Below, piece after piece: positions 1 to 10,257 of a DNA stretch of 64,000 nt. Under the pieces are notes generated by a model. The model saw nothing but the letters and a program-made list of their open reading frames with translations. It searched no databases and was not told the origin of the DNA. Both the position numbers and the translations under genes were made by a program. Positions within the stretch are counted from its first letter, which is position 1; each line of letters begins with the position of its first letter. Origin of the DNA: Citrobacter freundii ATCC 8090 = MTCC 1658 = NBRC 12681 (GTDB taxonomy: Bacteria > Pseudomonadota > Gammaproteobacteria > Enterobacterales > Enterobacteriaceae); assembly GCF_011064845.1 (NCBI RefSeq), contig NZ_CP049015.1, forward strand, positions 2,542,001 to 2,606,000, in the 5' to 3' direction.

Positions 1-1936
1 TACGCCAGAAATGGTTAACCGGTTGTGTGGGACCTCAGTGGCAGATTTCAATCGTATCTGCGAAATTCTCGCCAGCACCAGCGTGCCTGACCGCACCGCT
101 ACTATTCTGTATGCGCTGGGTTGGACACACCACTCCGCCGGGGCACAGATTATCCGCGCCGCCGCTATGCTCCAGTTGCTACTGGGCAATATAGGCATGG
201 CGGGCGGTGGCGTTAACGCCTTACGTGGCCACTCCAATATTCAGGGCTATACCGATCTTGGCTTGTTGTCGACGAACCTGCCGGGCTATATGCCGCTGCC
301 GTCGGAAAAACAGACAGACTACCAGACCTATATTTCGCAAATCACGCCGCCTGCGCTAGGCGTGAATGAGGTCAATTACTGGCAAAATACGCCGAAGTTC
401 TTTGTTAGCATGATGAAAAGTTTCTGGGGCGACAATGCAACAGTGGAAAATAACTGGGGCTACGACTGGCTACCTAAATGGGATCGCCTGTATGACGTAA
501 TGACCCAGGCTGAATTGATGCTCGAAGGGAAGATTAATGGTTACATCGTTCAGGGCTTCAATCCGCTGGCGGCGTTTCCGGATAAAAACAAATCAACTCG
601 CGCGCTTTCAAAACTGAAATATATGGTGGTTATCGATCCGCTGGTCACTGAGTCGTCCAATTTTTGGCAAAATCATGGCGAGATGAACGATGTAAACCCG
701 GCAGATATTCAGACCGAAGTTTTCCGTCTGCCCTCTTCCTGCTTTGCTGAAGAAAATGGTTCAATCGCTAACTCCGGGCGTTGGTTGCAATGGCACTGGG
801 CTGCGGCAGAACCACCAGGTGAAGCCTTACATGACGGGAAGATCCTCGGTCGCCTGTTTATGCGGCTGCGCGAGTTGTATCAACAGGAAGGTGGAGCGAA
901 TCCGCAACCCTTGTTGAATATTGCCTGGAATTATAAAGATCCATACGACCCACACCCAGAAGAGATTGCGCGTGAAGCAAATGGCCAGGCGCTTGAAGAC
1001 CTTTATGATGACAAAGGCCAGCTTATAGCCAAAAAAGGCCAGCAGCTCAGCAGCTTTGCACAGTTGCGCGATGACGGCTCGACCAGCAGTTTCTGCTGGG
1101 TCTACTGCGGAAGCTGGACAGAACAAGGCAACCAGATGGCCAATCGCGACAACAGCGATCCGTATGGTCTGGGCTGCACACCGGGCTGGGCGTGGTCATG
1201 GCCTGCCAACCGCCGTATTCTCTACAATCGCGCTTCGGCCGATCCATCAGGAAAACCGTGGGATCCCAAACGAACCCTGCTGCATTGGAATGGCAAAAAG
1301 TGGGCCGGTATGGACGTAGCCGACTACGGCCAGGCCGCACCGGGCAGCAACGTTGGTCCGTTTATCATGAATCCGGAAGGCGTAGCGCGTCTGTTCTCCA
1401 TCGACAAAATGAACGACGGGCCATTCCCGGAACATTACGAACCCATTGAGTCGCCTATTGGTACCAACCCGCTGCACCCGAATGTTGTATCCAGCCCGGT
1501 TGCGCGTATCTACCATGACGATATCGCCAATATGGGTAAAGCGGATGCCTTCCCGTACGTCGCCACAACTTACTCCATTACCGAACTGTTCCGCCACTGG
1601 ACCAAACATGCGCTGCTCAACGCCATTGCTCAACCCGATCAATTCATCGAAATCGGTGAGGCGCTGGCGAGCAAAAAAGGCATTGCGGCAGGTGATACGG
1701 TGAAAGTGATGTCGAAACGCGGCTTTATCAAAGCGAAGGCGGTGGTCACCAAACGTCTGCAAACGCTGACGATCGATGGTAAGCCGGTCGATACTATCGG
1801 TATCCCTTGTCACTGGGGCTTTGAAGGCGCCACACGCAAAGGGTTCCTCGCCAATACGTTAACGCCATCGGTGGGTGACGCGAACTCGCAAACACCGGAG
1901 TATAAAGCGTTTCTGGTCAACATCGAGCGAGCGTAA
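1..1936 (+). CDS. fdnG: Formate dehydrogenase N, alpha (catalytic) subunit, 5'-truncated by window edge
   Basis: C-terminal ~644 residues of the periplasm-facing molybdenum subunit that oxidises formate to CO2 in nitrate respiration. The reading frame is open from base 2 and ends with TAA at 1934-1936. E. coli FdnG is 1015 aa, so roughly residues 372-1015 are present; the selenocysteine codon and the Tat signal lie off the left edge. The fragment holds the bis-MGD-binding middle and the C-terminal molydopterin dinucleotide-binding domain (motif IPCHWGFEG near the end). It is followed after 12 bp by fdnH and then fdnI, the standard operon order. Assignment by recognition of the family sequence and operon context. 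Confidence 0.97.
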   Translation, partial: TPEMVNRLCGTSVADFNRICEILASTSVPDRTATILYALGWTHHSAGAQIIRAAAMLQLLLGNIGMAGGGVNALRGHSNIQGYTDLGLLSTNLPGYMPLPSEKQTDYQTYISQITPPALGVNEVNYWQNTPKFFVSMMKSFWGDNATVENNWGYDWLPKWDRLYDVMTQAELMLEGKINGYIVQGFNPLAAFPDKNKSTRALSKLKYMVVIDPLVTESSNFWQNHGEMNDVNPADIQTEVFRLPSSCFAEENGSIANSGRWLQWHWAAAEPPGEALHDGKILGRLFMRLRELYQQEGGANPQPLLNIAWNYKDPYDPHPEEIAREANGQALEDLYDDKGQLIAKKGQQLSSFAQLRDDGSTSSFCWVYCGSWTEQGNQMANRDNSDPYGLGCTPGWAWSWPANRRILYNRASADPSGKPWDPKRTLLHWNGKKWAGMDVADYGQAAPGSNVGPFIMNPEGVARLFSIDKMNDGPFPEHYEPIESPIGTNPLHPNVVSSPVARIYHDDIANMGKADAFPYVATTYSITELFRHWTKHALLNAIAQPDQFIEIGEALASKKGIAAGDTVKVMSKRGFIKAKAVVTKRLQTLTIDGKPVDTIGIPCHWGFEGATRKGFLANTLTPSVGDANSQTPEYKAFLVNIERA

Positions 1937-1948
1937 GGAAGGGAACTC

Positions 1949-2836
1949 ATGGCTATGCAATCACAAGATATTATTAAACGCTCGGCGACGAACAGCATCA
2001 CGCCACCGCCCCAGGCGCGGGATTACCGTGCAGAAGTGGCAAAATTAATTGATGTCACTACCTGTATTGGCTGTAAAGGCTGTCAGGTCGCCTGCTCAGA
2101 GTGGAACGATATTCGCGATGAAGTGGGCTACTGCAACGGCGTCTACGACAACCCGACCGATCTCAGCGCTAAGTCCTGGACGGTGATGCGCTTTAGCGAA
2201 ACCACCCAGAACGACAAGCTGGAATGGCTGATCCGCAAAGACGGCTGCATGCACTGCGCCGATCCCGGCTGTTTGAAAGCCTGTCCATCCGCTGGAGCAA
2301 TCATTCAGTATGCCAACGGGATTGTCGACTTTCAGTCCGAGCACTGTATTGGCTGTGGCTACTGCATTGCTGGCTGCCCGTTCAATATTCCGCGACTTAA
2401 TCCCGAAGATAACCGGGTCTACAAATGTACGCTGTGCGTTGACCGGGTCAGCGTGGGCCAGGAACCGGCCTGCGTGAAAACTTGTCCGACCGGCGCTATC
2501 CAGTTTGGCACCAAAAAAGAGATGCTCAATGTAGCGGAAACTCGCGTGGCGCAGTTGAAAAAACGCGGCTATGCCAATGCGGGCATCTACAACCCGCAAG
2601 GGGTCGGCGGTACCCACGTGATGTATGTACTTCATCACGCGGATCAACCATCGCTGTACCACAATCTGCCGGATGAGCCAAAAATCGCCGCACCAGTGAA
2701 CTTCTGGAAGGGGATTTTAAAACCACTCTCCGCCGCCGGATTTATCGCCACCTTTGCCGGGCTGATTTACCACTACGTGGGAGTCGGCCCAAACAAAGAG
2801 ACGGATGATGATGAAGAGGAGAACGGTCATGAGTAA
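1949..2836 (+). CDS. fdnH: Formate dehydrogenase N, beta subunit (4x[4Fe-4S] electron-transfer subunit)
   Basis: 295 aa, against 294 in E. coli. It passes electrons from FdnG to the cytochrome subunit through four iron-sulfur clusters. Cys motifs are visible in order: [11 protein letters not shown] near residue 39, CMHCADPGC near 97, [12 protein letters not shown] near 129 and CTLCVDRV near 156, followed by a single C-terminal transmembrane segment around residues 257-278 that anchors it on the periplasmic face. The ATG at 1949 follows AAGGAAGGGAACTC, a good ribosome binding site. The stop overlaps the fdnI start by 8 bp, suggesting translational coupling. Confidence 0.97.
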   Translation: MAMQSQDIIKRSATNSITPPPQARDYRAEVAKLIDVTTCIGCKGCQVACSEWNDIRDEVGYCNGVYDNPTDLSAKSWTVMRFSETTQNDKLEWLIRKDGCMHCADPGCLKACPSAGAIIQYANGIVDFQSEHCIGCGYCIAGCPFNIPRLNPEDNRVYKCTLCVDRVSVGQEPACVKTCPTGAIQFGTKKEMLNVAETRVAQLKKRGYANAGIYNPQGVGGTHVMYVLHHADQPSLYHNLPDEPKIAAPVNFWKGILKPLSAAGFIATFAGLIYHYVGVGPNKETDDDEEENGHE

Positions 2837-3482
2837 AAGCAAAATGATTCTGCGCACCAAATTCATCGACCGTGCTTGTCACTGGACGGTGGTAATAAGC
2901 TTCTTCCTGGTGTCGCTTTCCGGTATTGCGCTGTTCTTCCCGACGTTGCAATGGCTCACCGAAACTTTCGGTACACCGCAAATGGGGCGAATTCTACATC
3001 CGTTTTTCGGGGTGATAATTTTCATCGTGCTGATGTTTATGTTCGTCCGTTTTGTACACCACAACATTCCCGATAAACAGGACCTTCCCTGGATTAAAGG
3101 GATCGTTGAGGTACTTAAAGGCAATGAGCATAAAGTCGCTGATGTGGGGAAATACAACGCAGGGCAGAAAATGATGTTCTGGAGCATCATGAGTCTAATT
3201 CTGGTATTACTGATTACCGGCGTTATTATCTGGAGGCCCTACTTTGCCCATTATTTCTCAATTAACATTGTTCGTTGGAGTTTGTTAATCCACGCGACAG
3301 CAGCCATTGTGCTGATCCACGCCATTCTGATCCATATGTACATGGCGTTTTGGGTAAAAGGTTCAATTAAAGGGATGATCGAAGGGAAAGTGAGTCGACG
3401 CTGGGCGAAGAAACACCATCCTCGCTGGTATCGTGAGGTTGAACTTACTGAAGAAAAAGCACCGGAATTAGAGTCTAAATAA
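2829..3482 (+). CDS. fdnI: Formate dehydrogenase N, gamma subunit (cytochrome b556)
   Basis: 217 aa integral membrane diheme cytochrome b that transfers formate-derived electrons to menaquinone. Four hydrophobic helices are seen, with conserved His in DRACHWTV, in VRFVHHN and in the [18 protein letters not shown] stretch, as expected for the heme ligands. The ATG at 2829 (MSKSKMI) is chosen over the upstream in-frame start at 2805 because it matches the E. coli protein and lies in the overlap with fdnH. It is the last gene of the operon, followed by a hairpin terminator at 3487. Confidence 0.97.
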   Translation: MSKSKMILRTKFIDRACHWTVVISFFLVSLSGIALFFPTLQWLTETFGTPQMGRILHPFFGVIIFIVLMFMFVRFVHHNIPDKQDLPWIKGIVEVLKGNEHKVADVGKYNAGQKMMFWSIMSLILVLLITGVIIWRPYFAHYFSINIVRWSLLIHATAAIVLIHAILIHMYMAFWVKGSIKGMIEGKVSRRWAKKHHPRWYREVELTEEKAPELESK

Positions 3483-3486
3483 AAGC

Positions 3487-3520
3487 AATAAGGCCGCTGT
3501 TATTCAGCGGTCTTATTCTC
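3487..3520 (+). terminator. Rho-independent-type terminator after fdnI
   Basis: Inverted repeat AATAAGGCCGCTG (3487-3499) and CAGCGGTCTTATT (3505-3517), loop of 5 nt, immediately downstream of the fdnI stop. The T-run is weak. It separates fdn from the convergent umuC remnant. Confidence 0.7.
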
Positions 3521-3604
3521 TCAATGGCCCAGTGATATGCTGCGGCGCTGCGAGACCTGATTATCAGGCGAATAAAAGGCCCTCCATTCAATGATGAACA
3601 AACC

Positions 3605-4779
3605 CTACCCAACCCGCAGCAAATCACTGTATCTCGTGGTATAACGCGGTGAGAGCATATCTCGCTTCATCGCCCACGGTTGTTGTATACCTTGTCCGGC
3701 AAAATAGAGCGTTCCTTTACCCTTTTCAGCATTGAGCGTATCCAGAACGGCCATCAGCTTATCGCTGTTATGCCGTGGAGCGTTGTCATCAAAAAGATTC
3801 AACTGTGCAACACCTGAGCTAAAAAAATCGCCCAGCATGACCCCTGCTTTTTGATAACGTAGCCCCTCTCGCCATATTGCGTCCAGGCTACATGTGGCCG
3901 CCCTTATAATTTCCCGACTATCCTGGGTTGGTGTCAGCAGTTTTATCGATGCGCTGTTACCGTAATACGGTTCATTCAGGGAAAATGGGCTGGTTTTGAT
4001 AAACGTAGAGATAAACCGGCAGAACTGGTGCTCTCTGCGCAGCTTTTCCGCAGCACGTGAAGCATAGGTACAAATTGCCTCTCGCATCGCGTTGTAATCC
4101 GTGAGTTTTTCACCAAACGATCTTGAGCAGATAATTTCCTGCTTAACTGGCGCAAACTCCTCCAGCTCCAGGCAAGGTTCACCGCGCAATTCCCGCACAG
4201 TGCGCTCAAGCACAACGTTGAAATGTTTGCGGATAAAGCGAATATCGGTATCTGCTAGGTCGCAGACCGTTTTAATGCCCATAGCGTCAAGTTTTTTACT
4301 GATACGGCGTCCAACACCCCAGACTTCATCAACCGGGAGCGCAGTCATCAGCTTACGCTGGCGCTCAATATTCGAGAGATCCACCACCCCGCCAGTCTGT
4401 TCCTGCCACTTTTTGGCAGCATGGTTAGCCAGCTTGGCCAGGGTTTTGGTCTGGGCGATACCGACCCCAACCTTGAGGCGTGTTTTTTGTAAAATGGTTG
4501 CTCTGATTTCCCGACCAAAATCCGTCAGATCCCGGCAGTTTCGCACGCCCGTTAAATCGCAAAAGGCTTCATCAATACTGTACATCTCCACGCGCGGCGA
4601 CAGCTCCTCCAGAATCGACATCACCCTGCTGCTCATATCCGCATACAATTCGTAGTTCGAACTAAAACAGAACACGCCATAGCGCCTGAACAGATCTTTC
4701 TGTTTGAAATATGGTGCGCCCATATTAACGCCAAGCGCTTTTGCCTCCGCGCTACTGGCAATGACACAGCCATCATTGT
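3605..4779 (-). pseudogene. umuC: umuC copy 1, 3' fragment (DNA polymerase V catalytic subunit, disrupted)
   Basis: Encodes UmuC from about residue N33 to its natural end (stop TAG at 3605). The frame reads NDGCVIASSAEAKALGVN and then continues through the SIDEAF catalytic motif, IGRR-type HhH region and the little-finger domain. The N-terminal 26 codons sit 4.3 kb away at 9056-9132, directly behind umuD copy 1, so the gene was split by the block 4780-9055. Joining the pieces leaves about 5-6 codons (VVVLS in the family) unaccounted for, so the insertion appears to have deleted a few bases. A start at the internal ATG (4723) would lack the D6 catalytic aspartate, so the fragment cannot make an active polymerase. 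Confidence 0.93.
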
Positions 4780-4790
4780 ATCTGAATGAA

Positions 4791-4810
4791 GCTAACAGTT
4801 AGTTGTTAGC
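4791..4810. repeat. Small inverted repeat in the AT-rich spacer at the umuC break
   Basis: GCTAACA (4791-4797) and TGTTAGC (4804-4810) form a perfect 7-bp stem around a 6-nt loop. It sits 11 bp inside the junction with the umuC 3' fragment, in a ~95 bp AT-rich stretch (4780-4874) that matches neither umuC nor the neighbouring IS. It could be the end of an older element or a leftover terminator. Confidence 0.5.
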
Positions 4811-4937
4811 AACGATATGATTTATAAACATATTTAATTACTAACTTTTTTCAGTCTTTTCGATTTTAGTGACTTGAATCGCCACGGGTTTAACAGACAC
4901 CTCAGAGTCATTTAAAATGGCTTGAAGAGAGGTGCCC

Positions 4938-5208
4938 ATGAGCGGTAAGTGTTATCCCGAAGAGTTTAAAATTGAAGCAGTCAAACAGGTTGTTGATCGC
5001 GGTCATTCTGTTTCAAGCGTTGCAACACGTCTCGATATCACCACCCACAGCCTTTACGCCTGGATTAAGAAGTACGTCACCCACTAATAAAGAACAGTCA
5101 GATGCTCAGGCCGAAATCCGCCGGCTCCAGAAAGAGCAGAAGCGGGTTACTGACGAACGGGACATATTAAAAAAAGCCGCGGCGTACTTCGCAAAGCTGT
5201 CCGACTGA
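4938..5208 (+). pseudogene. IS3-family orfA (HTH protein), frameshifted
   Basis: Starts ATG at 4938 (MSGKCYPEEFK) with GAGAGGTGCCC upstream. It encodes a helix-turn-helix protein (SVSSVATRLDITTHSLYAWIKKY) but stops after 49 codons at TAA 5085-5087. The rest (TNKEQSDAQAEIRRLQKEQK, leucine-zipper region, ending KLSD) continues in the next frame to 5208. A short deletion just after IKKY explains this. An A7 tract at 5169-5175 is the expected slippage site toward orfB. Confidence 0.85.
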
Positions 5209-6077
5209 GGTACGTCTTTATCCGTGACAACACCCGTTGCTGGCCTGTTCGTCTGCTTTACCGGGTGCTGGATGTTCATCCCAGTGGCTTTTACGCCTGG
5301 TTTAAGCAGCCGCATTCTCAGCGCCACCAGGTAGACCTGAGACTAACGGGACAGATCAAACAGTTCTGGCTGGAGTCCGGTTGCGTTTATGGTTATCGCA
5401 AGATCCATCTGGACTTGCGGGATAGTGGGCAACAGTGCGGAGTGAACAGAGTCTGGCGACTGATGAAGCGTGTCGGGATAAAGGCTCAGGTCGGGTACCG
5501 AAGCCCGCGTGCACGCAAAGGCGAGGCCAGTATCGTGTCGCCCAACAGGCTCCAGCGACAGTTCAATCCGGATGCTCCGGATGAGCGTTGGGTAACGGAC
5601 ATAACCTACATCAGGACTCACGAAGGCTGGCTGTATCTGGCCGTGGTGGTTGACCTGTTCTCACGCAAAATTATCGGCTGGTCAATGTAATCCCGGATGA
5701 CAAAGGACATTGTCCTGAACGCAATGCTGATGGCTGTATGGCGGCGTAATCCGCAAAGATCGGTGCCGGTTCACTCGGACCAGGGCAGTCAGTACACAAG
5801 CCATGAATGGCAGTCGTTCCTGAGATCACACGGCCTGGAAAGGAGTGTGAGCCGTCGCGGTAACTGTCACGATAACGCGGTTGCAGAAAGCTTTTTCCAG
5901 TTACTGAAACGCGAGCGAATAAAGAAAAAGATCTACGGAACGCGGGATGAAGCCCGCAGCGATATTTTTGATTACATCGAAATGTGTTATAATAGTAAGC
6001 GTCAGCATGGTTCGAGCAATCAGATGTCGCCGACAGAATATGAAAACCAGTATTATCAACGGCTCGGAAGTGTCTAG
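5170..6077 (+). pseudogene. IS3-family orfB (DDE transposase), interrupted by a nonsense codon
   Basis: Frame entered by slippage at the A7 tract, reading YVFIRDNTRCWPVRLLYRVLDVHPSGFYAW and so on. The DDE residues lie in VTDITYIRT, HSDQGSQYTS and AVAESFFQLLKRE. A TAA at 5688-5690 follows WSM, where related transposases continue with Q-S-R-M-T; the frame resumes at once to 6077. With the broken orfA this makes the element unable to move by itself. Confidence 0.87.
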
Positions 6078-6202
6078 ATTATCCATGGCGATTCACATGT
6101 TGGATATCTATCAACTCCTCCAGTCGGAAAAATGTACTCTAATATAGCCTATCTTTACGTCTATAATATAAATCCCCATTAGGGAATCAGTTCAAAGCCA
6201 TT

Positions 6203-7465
6203 TCACTTCGCCACTGGCAAATCTGAATAGCGGGTTGTGTAAGAGGGAGACAACATCTCACGTTTCATAGCCCATGTTTTTTCGACCCCCTGACCTGCAA
6301 ACCAAATTTTTCCTTTCCCTGACTTATTCAATTTGTCGATGGTTTCCATTAACGCAGCGCTGTTTCTTCGTTGGGTATTATCGTCAAATAAATTTAGCTG
6401 AGCCACTCCATTACTAAAAAAATCAGTAAGAATAACACCAGCCTTCATATATCGATGACCATCAACCCATACCCTCCTTAGGGCGTTCGTAGCAGCGTTT
6501 ATAATGTCACGTGTATCATTAGATGGTATCAATAGTTTTACGGATGCTTGATTCCCATAGTATATTTCGTTATCTGCATGTGGGCTTGTACGAAGAAAAA
6601 CGCTAACGAAACGACAAAACTGGCGCTCACTACGTAGTTTTTCTGACGCCCGCTCTGCATAAGCACAAATGGCCTGATGCATATCTGAGTACTGAGTTAT
6701 ACGGTGGCCAAAAGATCTACTACAGATGATCTGTTGTTTTGTTGGTGAAAATTCTTCTAGTTCAAGGCATTGCTCACCACGAAGTTCTCGGACGGTCCTT
6801 TCAAGCACGACATTAAAATGCTTTCTTATTACCCACAATGAGCTTTCAGCCAGATCAAGCGCTGTATTAATACCCATGGAGTTAAGTTTCTTACTAATTC
6901 TTCGACCAATACCCCAAACATCCTCAACAGAGGTAAGTGCCATCAGTCTACGCTGCCGATCAATATTCGATAAATCGACAACACCACCAGTGCCACGCCA
7001 TTTTTTGGCGGCATGATTAGCTAACTTTGCTAATGTCTTTGTTTGTGCAATACCTACTCCCACAATTAAACCAGTATTTTTTAATACTTGATTTTTCATC
7101 TCATAGCCGAAAGAACTTAGGGGCATGCAATTCATCATCCCAGATAAATTAACAAAAGCTTCATCAATTGAATAAATCTCGACGGAGGGAGATGTTTCAT
7201 TTAATGTCTGCATAACTCGCTCACTTAGATCAGCATAGAGTGCATAGTTAGAGCTGAAGACATGAATTCTAGAACTATATGTATTATTCTTTATTTTAAA
7301 GAAAGGCTCACCCATTTTTATACCAAGTGATTTTGCTTCAGCTGAGCGAGAAATAATACAGCCATCGTTATTTGAAACGACGACAACAGGTTTCCCCTGC
7401 AAGTCTGGCCGAAAAACAGTTTCGCAAGAAGTATAAAAACTATTTACATCGACGAGAGCAAACAT
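6203..7465 (-). CDS. Second UmuC-type Y-family DNA polymerase (Pol V catalytic subunit homolog)
   Basis: Full-length 420 aa (UmuC of E. coli is 422). Y-family catalytic residues are present: DVNSFY (D6) and SIDEAF (D101, E102). Palm, thumb and little-finger regions are complete, ending MLSPSYTTRYSDLPVAK. It is clearly divergent from the split umuC copy 1 and much richer in A/T at third codon positions, so it came from another source. The start (ATG, 7463-7465) lies 2 bp after the umuD2 stop, the same spacing as in the native umuDC pair. The original promoter is lost because IS911-like DNA replaces the 5' end of umuD2, so expression is uncertain. Related to chromosomal and plasmid-borne (MucB/SamB/ImpB type) proteins; which is closest cannot be told here. 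Confidence 0.93.
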   Translation of the reverse strand: MFALVDVNSFYTSCETVFRPDLQGKPVVVVSNNDGCIISRSAEAKSLGIKMGEPFFKIKNNTYSSRIHVFSSNYALYADLSERVMQTLNETSPSVEIYSIDEAFVNLSGMMNCMPLSSFGYEMKNQVLKNTGLIVGVGIAQTKTLAKLANHAAKKWRGTGGVVDLSNIDRQRRLMALTSVEDVWGIGRRISKKLNSMGINTALDLAESSLWVIRKHFNVVLERTVRELRGEQCLELEEFSPTKQQIICSRSFGHRITQYSDMHQAICAYAERASEKLRSERQFCRFVSVFLRTSPHADNEIYYGNQASVKLLIPSNDTRDIINAATNALRRVWVDGHRYMKAGVILTDFFSNGVAQLNLFDDNTQRRNSAALMETIDKLNKSGKGKIWFAGQGVEKTWAMKREMLSPSYTTRYSDLPVAK

Positions 7466-7467
7466 AT

Positions 7468-7806
7468 CTATTTATGCGCCTTAATACTAAAAATTACTAC
7501 GCCAAATATTTCTAATTCATCCACATTTTGAAATGAAATCGCGGAATAATGATGGTTGTGAGGTACTAGCTGTAGATAAGGATGAGTACGAAGTTCTTTC
7601 ACGGTGAATTCACCTGAAACAGCAGCAATAACAATATCGCCATGTACGGCCGAAAGCGAGCGATCAACCACTAAAAGATCACCATCACTGATACCAGCGC
7701 CATGCATAGACTCCCCGCTAACTTTTATGAAGTAAGTGGCACTTGGATGTCTTATCAACAAGTTATTGAGATCCAGTCTGTCCTCAACATAGTCCTGTGC
7801 TGGGCT
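7468..7806 (-). pseudogene. Second umuD, 5'-truncated by the IS911-like element at codon 28
   Basis: 112 codons equivalent to UmuD residues 28-139, beginning S-P-A-Q-D-Y-V-E and ending KAHK. The catalytic Ser ([10 protein letters not shown]) and Lys (GEFTVKELR) of the self-cleaving peptidase are kept. Codons 1-27, with the Cys24-Gly25 cleavage site, are gone. What is left is almost exactly UmuD', the processed form that activates UmuC. The only in-frame start upstream is TTG at 7816-7818 inside the IS end, which would add four residues and has no recognisable ribosome binding site; a TAG lies just before it. Whether it is translated is unknown. Confidence 0.88.
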
Positions 7807-7814
7807 TGTAGTGG

Positions 7815-8983
<1,169 letters not shown>

Positions 8984-9055
8984 TGAGGCACCTGTAATGT
9001 TCTGAGGTGAGCATATCACCTCTGTTCAGGTGGCCAAATTCAGTAAACCACTACA

Positions 9056-9132
9056 GGTTTGCCCTTCAGATCGGGCCGGAATGCCGACTCACAGCTGGCA
9101 TAAAATGAATTAACATCCACCAGCGCAAACAT
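9056..9132 (-). pseudogene. umuC: umuC copy 1, 5' fragment (26 codons)
   Basis: ATG at 9130-9132, 2 bp after the umuD stop, reading MFALVDVNSFYASCESAFRP and on to G-K-P before the IS911-like tip. It contains the first catalytic aspartate motif (DVNSFY). The rest of the gene is at 3605-4779. The family sequence after K-P is VVVLSNNDG; the IS tip reads G-T-A-G-T-G-G-T-T, which by chance also encodes V-V-V. Confidence 0.9.
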
Positions 9133-9134
9133 AA

Positions 9135-9554
9135 TCAGCCCGCAGATTTAATGATGAATGTCACCACGCCAAATATATCCAGCGTGTCCTCGCTGCCGAT
9201 CATGATCGGCGCGTAGGCGCTGTTCTCTGGCTTCAACATCACCACCGGATGCAATTGCAGGCGCTTAACGGTGAATTCGCCTTCAATAGCAGCAACCACA
9301 ATGTCTCCGTGGGCCGCTTTTCTGGCACTGTCGACTACCAGCAAGTCGCCAGCACCGATCCCTGCCCCCATCATGGAGTCGCCAGACGATTTAACAAAAT
9401 AGGTTGCGCTGGGATGCTGCACCAACAGATCGTTGAGATCGATACGTTTCTCAACGTAATCCTGCGCAGGAGAGGGAAAACCGCAGGGCACGAGATCGCT
9501 AAATAGCGGGAAGTGTTTGATTTCGCGGTGTTCAACTGGCTGGAAAAACAACAT
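9135..9554 (-). CDS. umuD: UmuD, SOS-induced self-cleaving subunit of DNA polymerase V
   Basis: Complete 139 aa S24-family protein. RecA filament-stimulated self-cleavage gives UmuD', which joins UmuC as Pol V for translesion synthesis. The cleavage site Cys24-Gly25 (LVPCGFPSP), nucleophile Ser60 (SGDSMMGAG) and general base Lys97 (EFTVKRLQ) are all present. A perfect LexA box lies 22 bp upstream of the ATG. Its natural partner umuC is disrupted, so this UmuD can only work with the second UmuC (if that is made) or through its other partners. Confidence 0.96.
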   Translation of the reverse strand: MLFFQPVEHREIKHFPLFSDLVPCGFPSPAQDYVEKRIDLNDLLVQHPSATYFVKSSGDSMMGAGIGAGDLLVVDSARKAAHGDIVVAAIEGEFTVKRLQLHPVVMLKPENSAYAPIMIGSEDTLDIFGVVTFIIKSAG

Positions 9555-9575
9555 AATAATCTGCCTCTCATATAA

Positions 9576-9591
9576 CTGTATTTATATACAG
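9576..9591 (-). promoter_or_regulatory. LexA (SOS) box of umuD
   Basis: CTGT-N8-ACAG, a perfect match to the LexA consensus (on the minus strand CTGTATATAAATACAG), 22 bp upstream of the umuD start codon. It implies SOS control of umuD and of whatever is co-transcribed downstream. Confidence 0.94.
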
Positions 9592-9694
9592 TAGTTTTAA
9601 TGAAGACAGTGATCAAGTGACAAGTGTGGCGAATTGAGCGTTGTTTAACCATCTTGTCGATAAGCTTTTATGATGTCTGGAAAAATAATCGGCT

Positions 9695-9723
9695 AAAAAA
9701 ATGCCCCACATTTGCGGGGCATT
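9695..9723 (-). terminator. Terminator of cybB
   Basis: On the minus strand AATGCCCCGCAAATGTGGGGCATT is followed by TTTTTT; 9-10 bp stem, directly after the cybB stop. It separates cybB from the upstream region of umuD. Confidence 0.9.
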
Positions 9724-9726
9724 ACC

Positions 9727-10257
9727 TCAGGAGCGTTTTCGCGGCATCATGCGCAACAACGTATTGTCCTTCCAGAAATAGTGATGCATCAGGGCAGCAG
9801 CAGCATGCAGAGCAATAACAAAATAACCCAGGTTTGCCAGCGTCACGTGCCAGGACTTCAGCATATCCACTAAATCAAAGTTGGCCTCTGCCGCATGCGG
9901 CATAACGATGCCGAATGCAATCCACGGGTTACCCCGGTTGTACATCATCACCAGCCCAATAATCGGCAGGACAATAAACAACAGATAGATAACCAGATGC
10001 CCCAGATGCGCCATTCCGGTCATCATCGGCTTCGGTTTTGGCACAATCGGCGGAGCCGGGTATTTCAGCCTGACCAGCAGACGCGCCACCATCAGCGTTA
10101 AAATAGTGATACCGCAGGATACGTGCACCATGTTGAACAAGGGGCGATAGCTGCGCGGGAAAAATCCGCGAAACTCCATGGCGCTGTACGCCACAATAAC
10201 CAACAAAAAGACCAGCCAGTGAATACCGATTTGCAGGCCAGAATACTTATTCCCCAT
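9727..10257 (-). CDS. cybB: Cytochrome b561 (superoxide:ubiquinone-type membrane diheme cytochrome)
   Basis: 176 aa, the E. coli CybB length, starting MGNKYSGLQIGIHW. Four transmembrane helices with heme-ligand His in GIHWLVFLL, NMVHVSCG, MAHLGHLVIYL and ALHAAAALMHHYF. The E. coli protein is reported to oxidise superoxide in the periplasm and reduce ubiquinone. ATG 10257 is chosen because AGGAAG lies 5 nt upstream and the length matches; an upstream in-frame start at 10293 adds an unlikely dozen residues. Confidence 0.95.
   Translation of the reverse strand: MGNKYSGLQIGIHWLVFLLVIVAYSAMEFRGFFPRSYRPLFNMVHVSCGITILTLMVARLLVRLKYPAPPIVPKPKPMMTGMAHLGHLVIYLLFIVLPIIGLVMMYNRGNPWIAFGIVMPHAAEANFDLVDMLKSWHVTLANLGYFVIALHAAAALMHHYFWKDNTLLRMMPRKRS

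Larger units (their letters stand above)
4875..6095 (+). mobile_element. IS3-family insertion sequence, decayed
   Basis: About 1.22 kb bounded by imperfect inverted repeats: the left end begins TGAATCGCCACGGGTTTAA and the right end, read inward, begins TGAATCGCCATGGATAATC. Inside are an orfA-type and an orfB-type (DDE transposase) reading frame with a poly-A slippery site between them, the normal IS3-family plan. Both frames are broken (see orfA and orfB). Flanks (ACT left, CAT right) show no target duplication, so it was probably rearranged after insertion. Subgroup and name are not assigned. Confidence 0.88.

Noticed and set aside
1247..1813. 188-codon open frame on the minus strand inside fdnG
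   Set aside because: Fully antisense to a well-conserved gene, no ribosome binding site and no family features; a shadow of GC-rich coding sequence.
2096..2662. 188-codon minus-strand frame inside fdnH
   Set aside because: Antisense to the Fe-S subunit; composition reflects the opposite strand.
9555..9726. rydC sRNA, expected near cybB in other enterics
   Set aside because: Searched for its 5' sequence and pseudoknot/terminator around cybB; only the LexA box and the cybB terminator were found.
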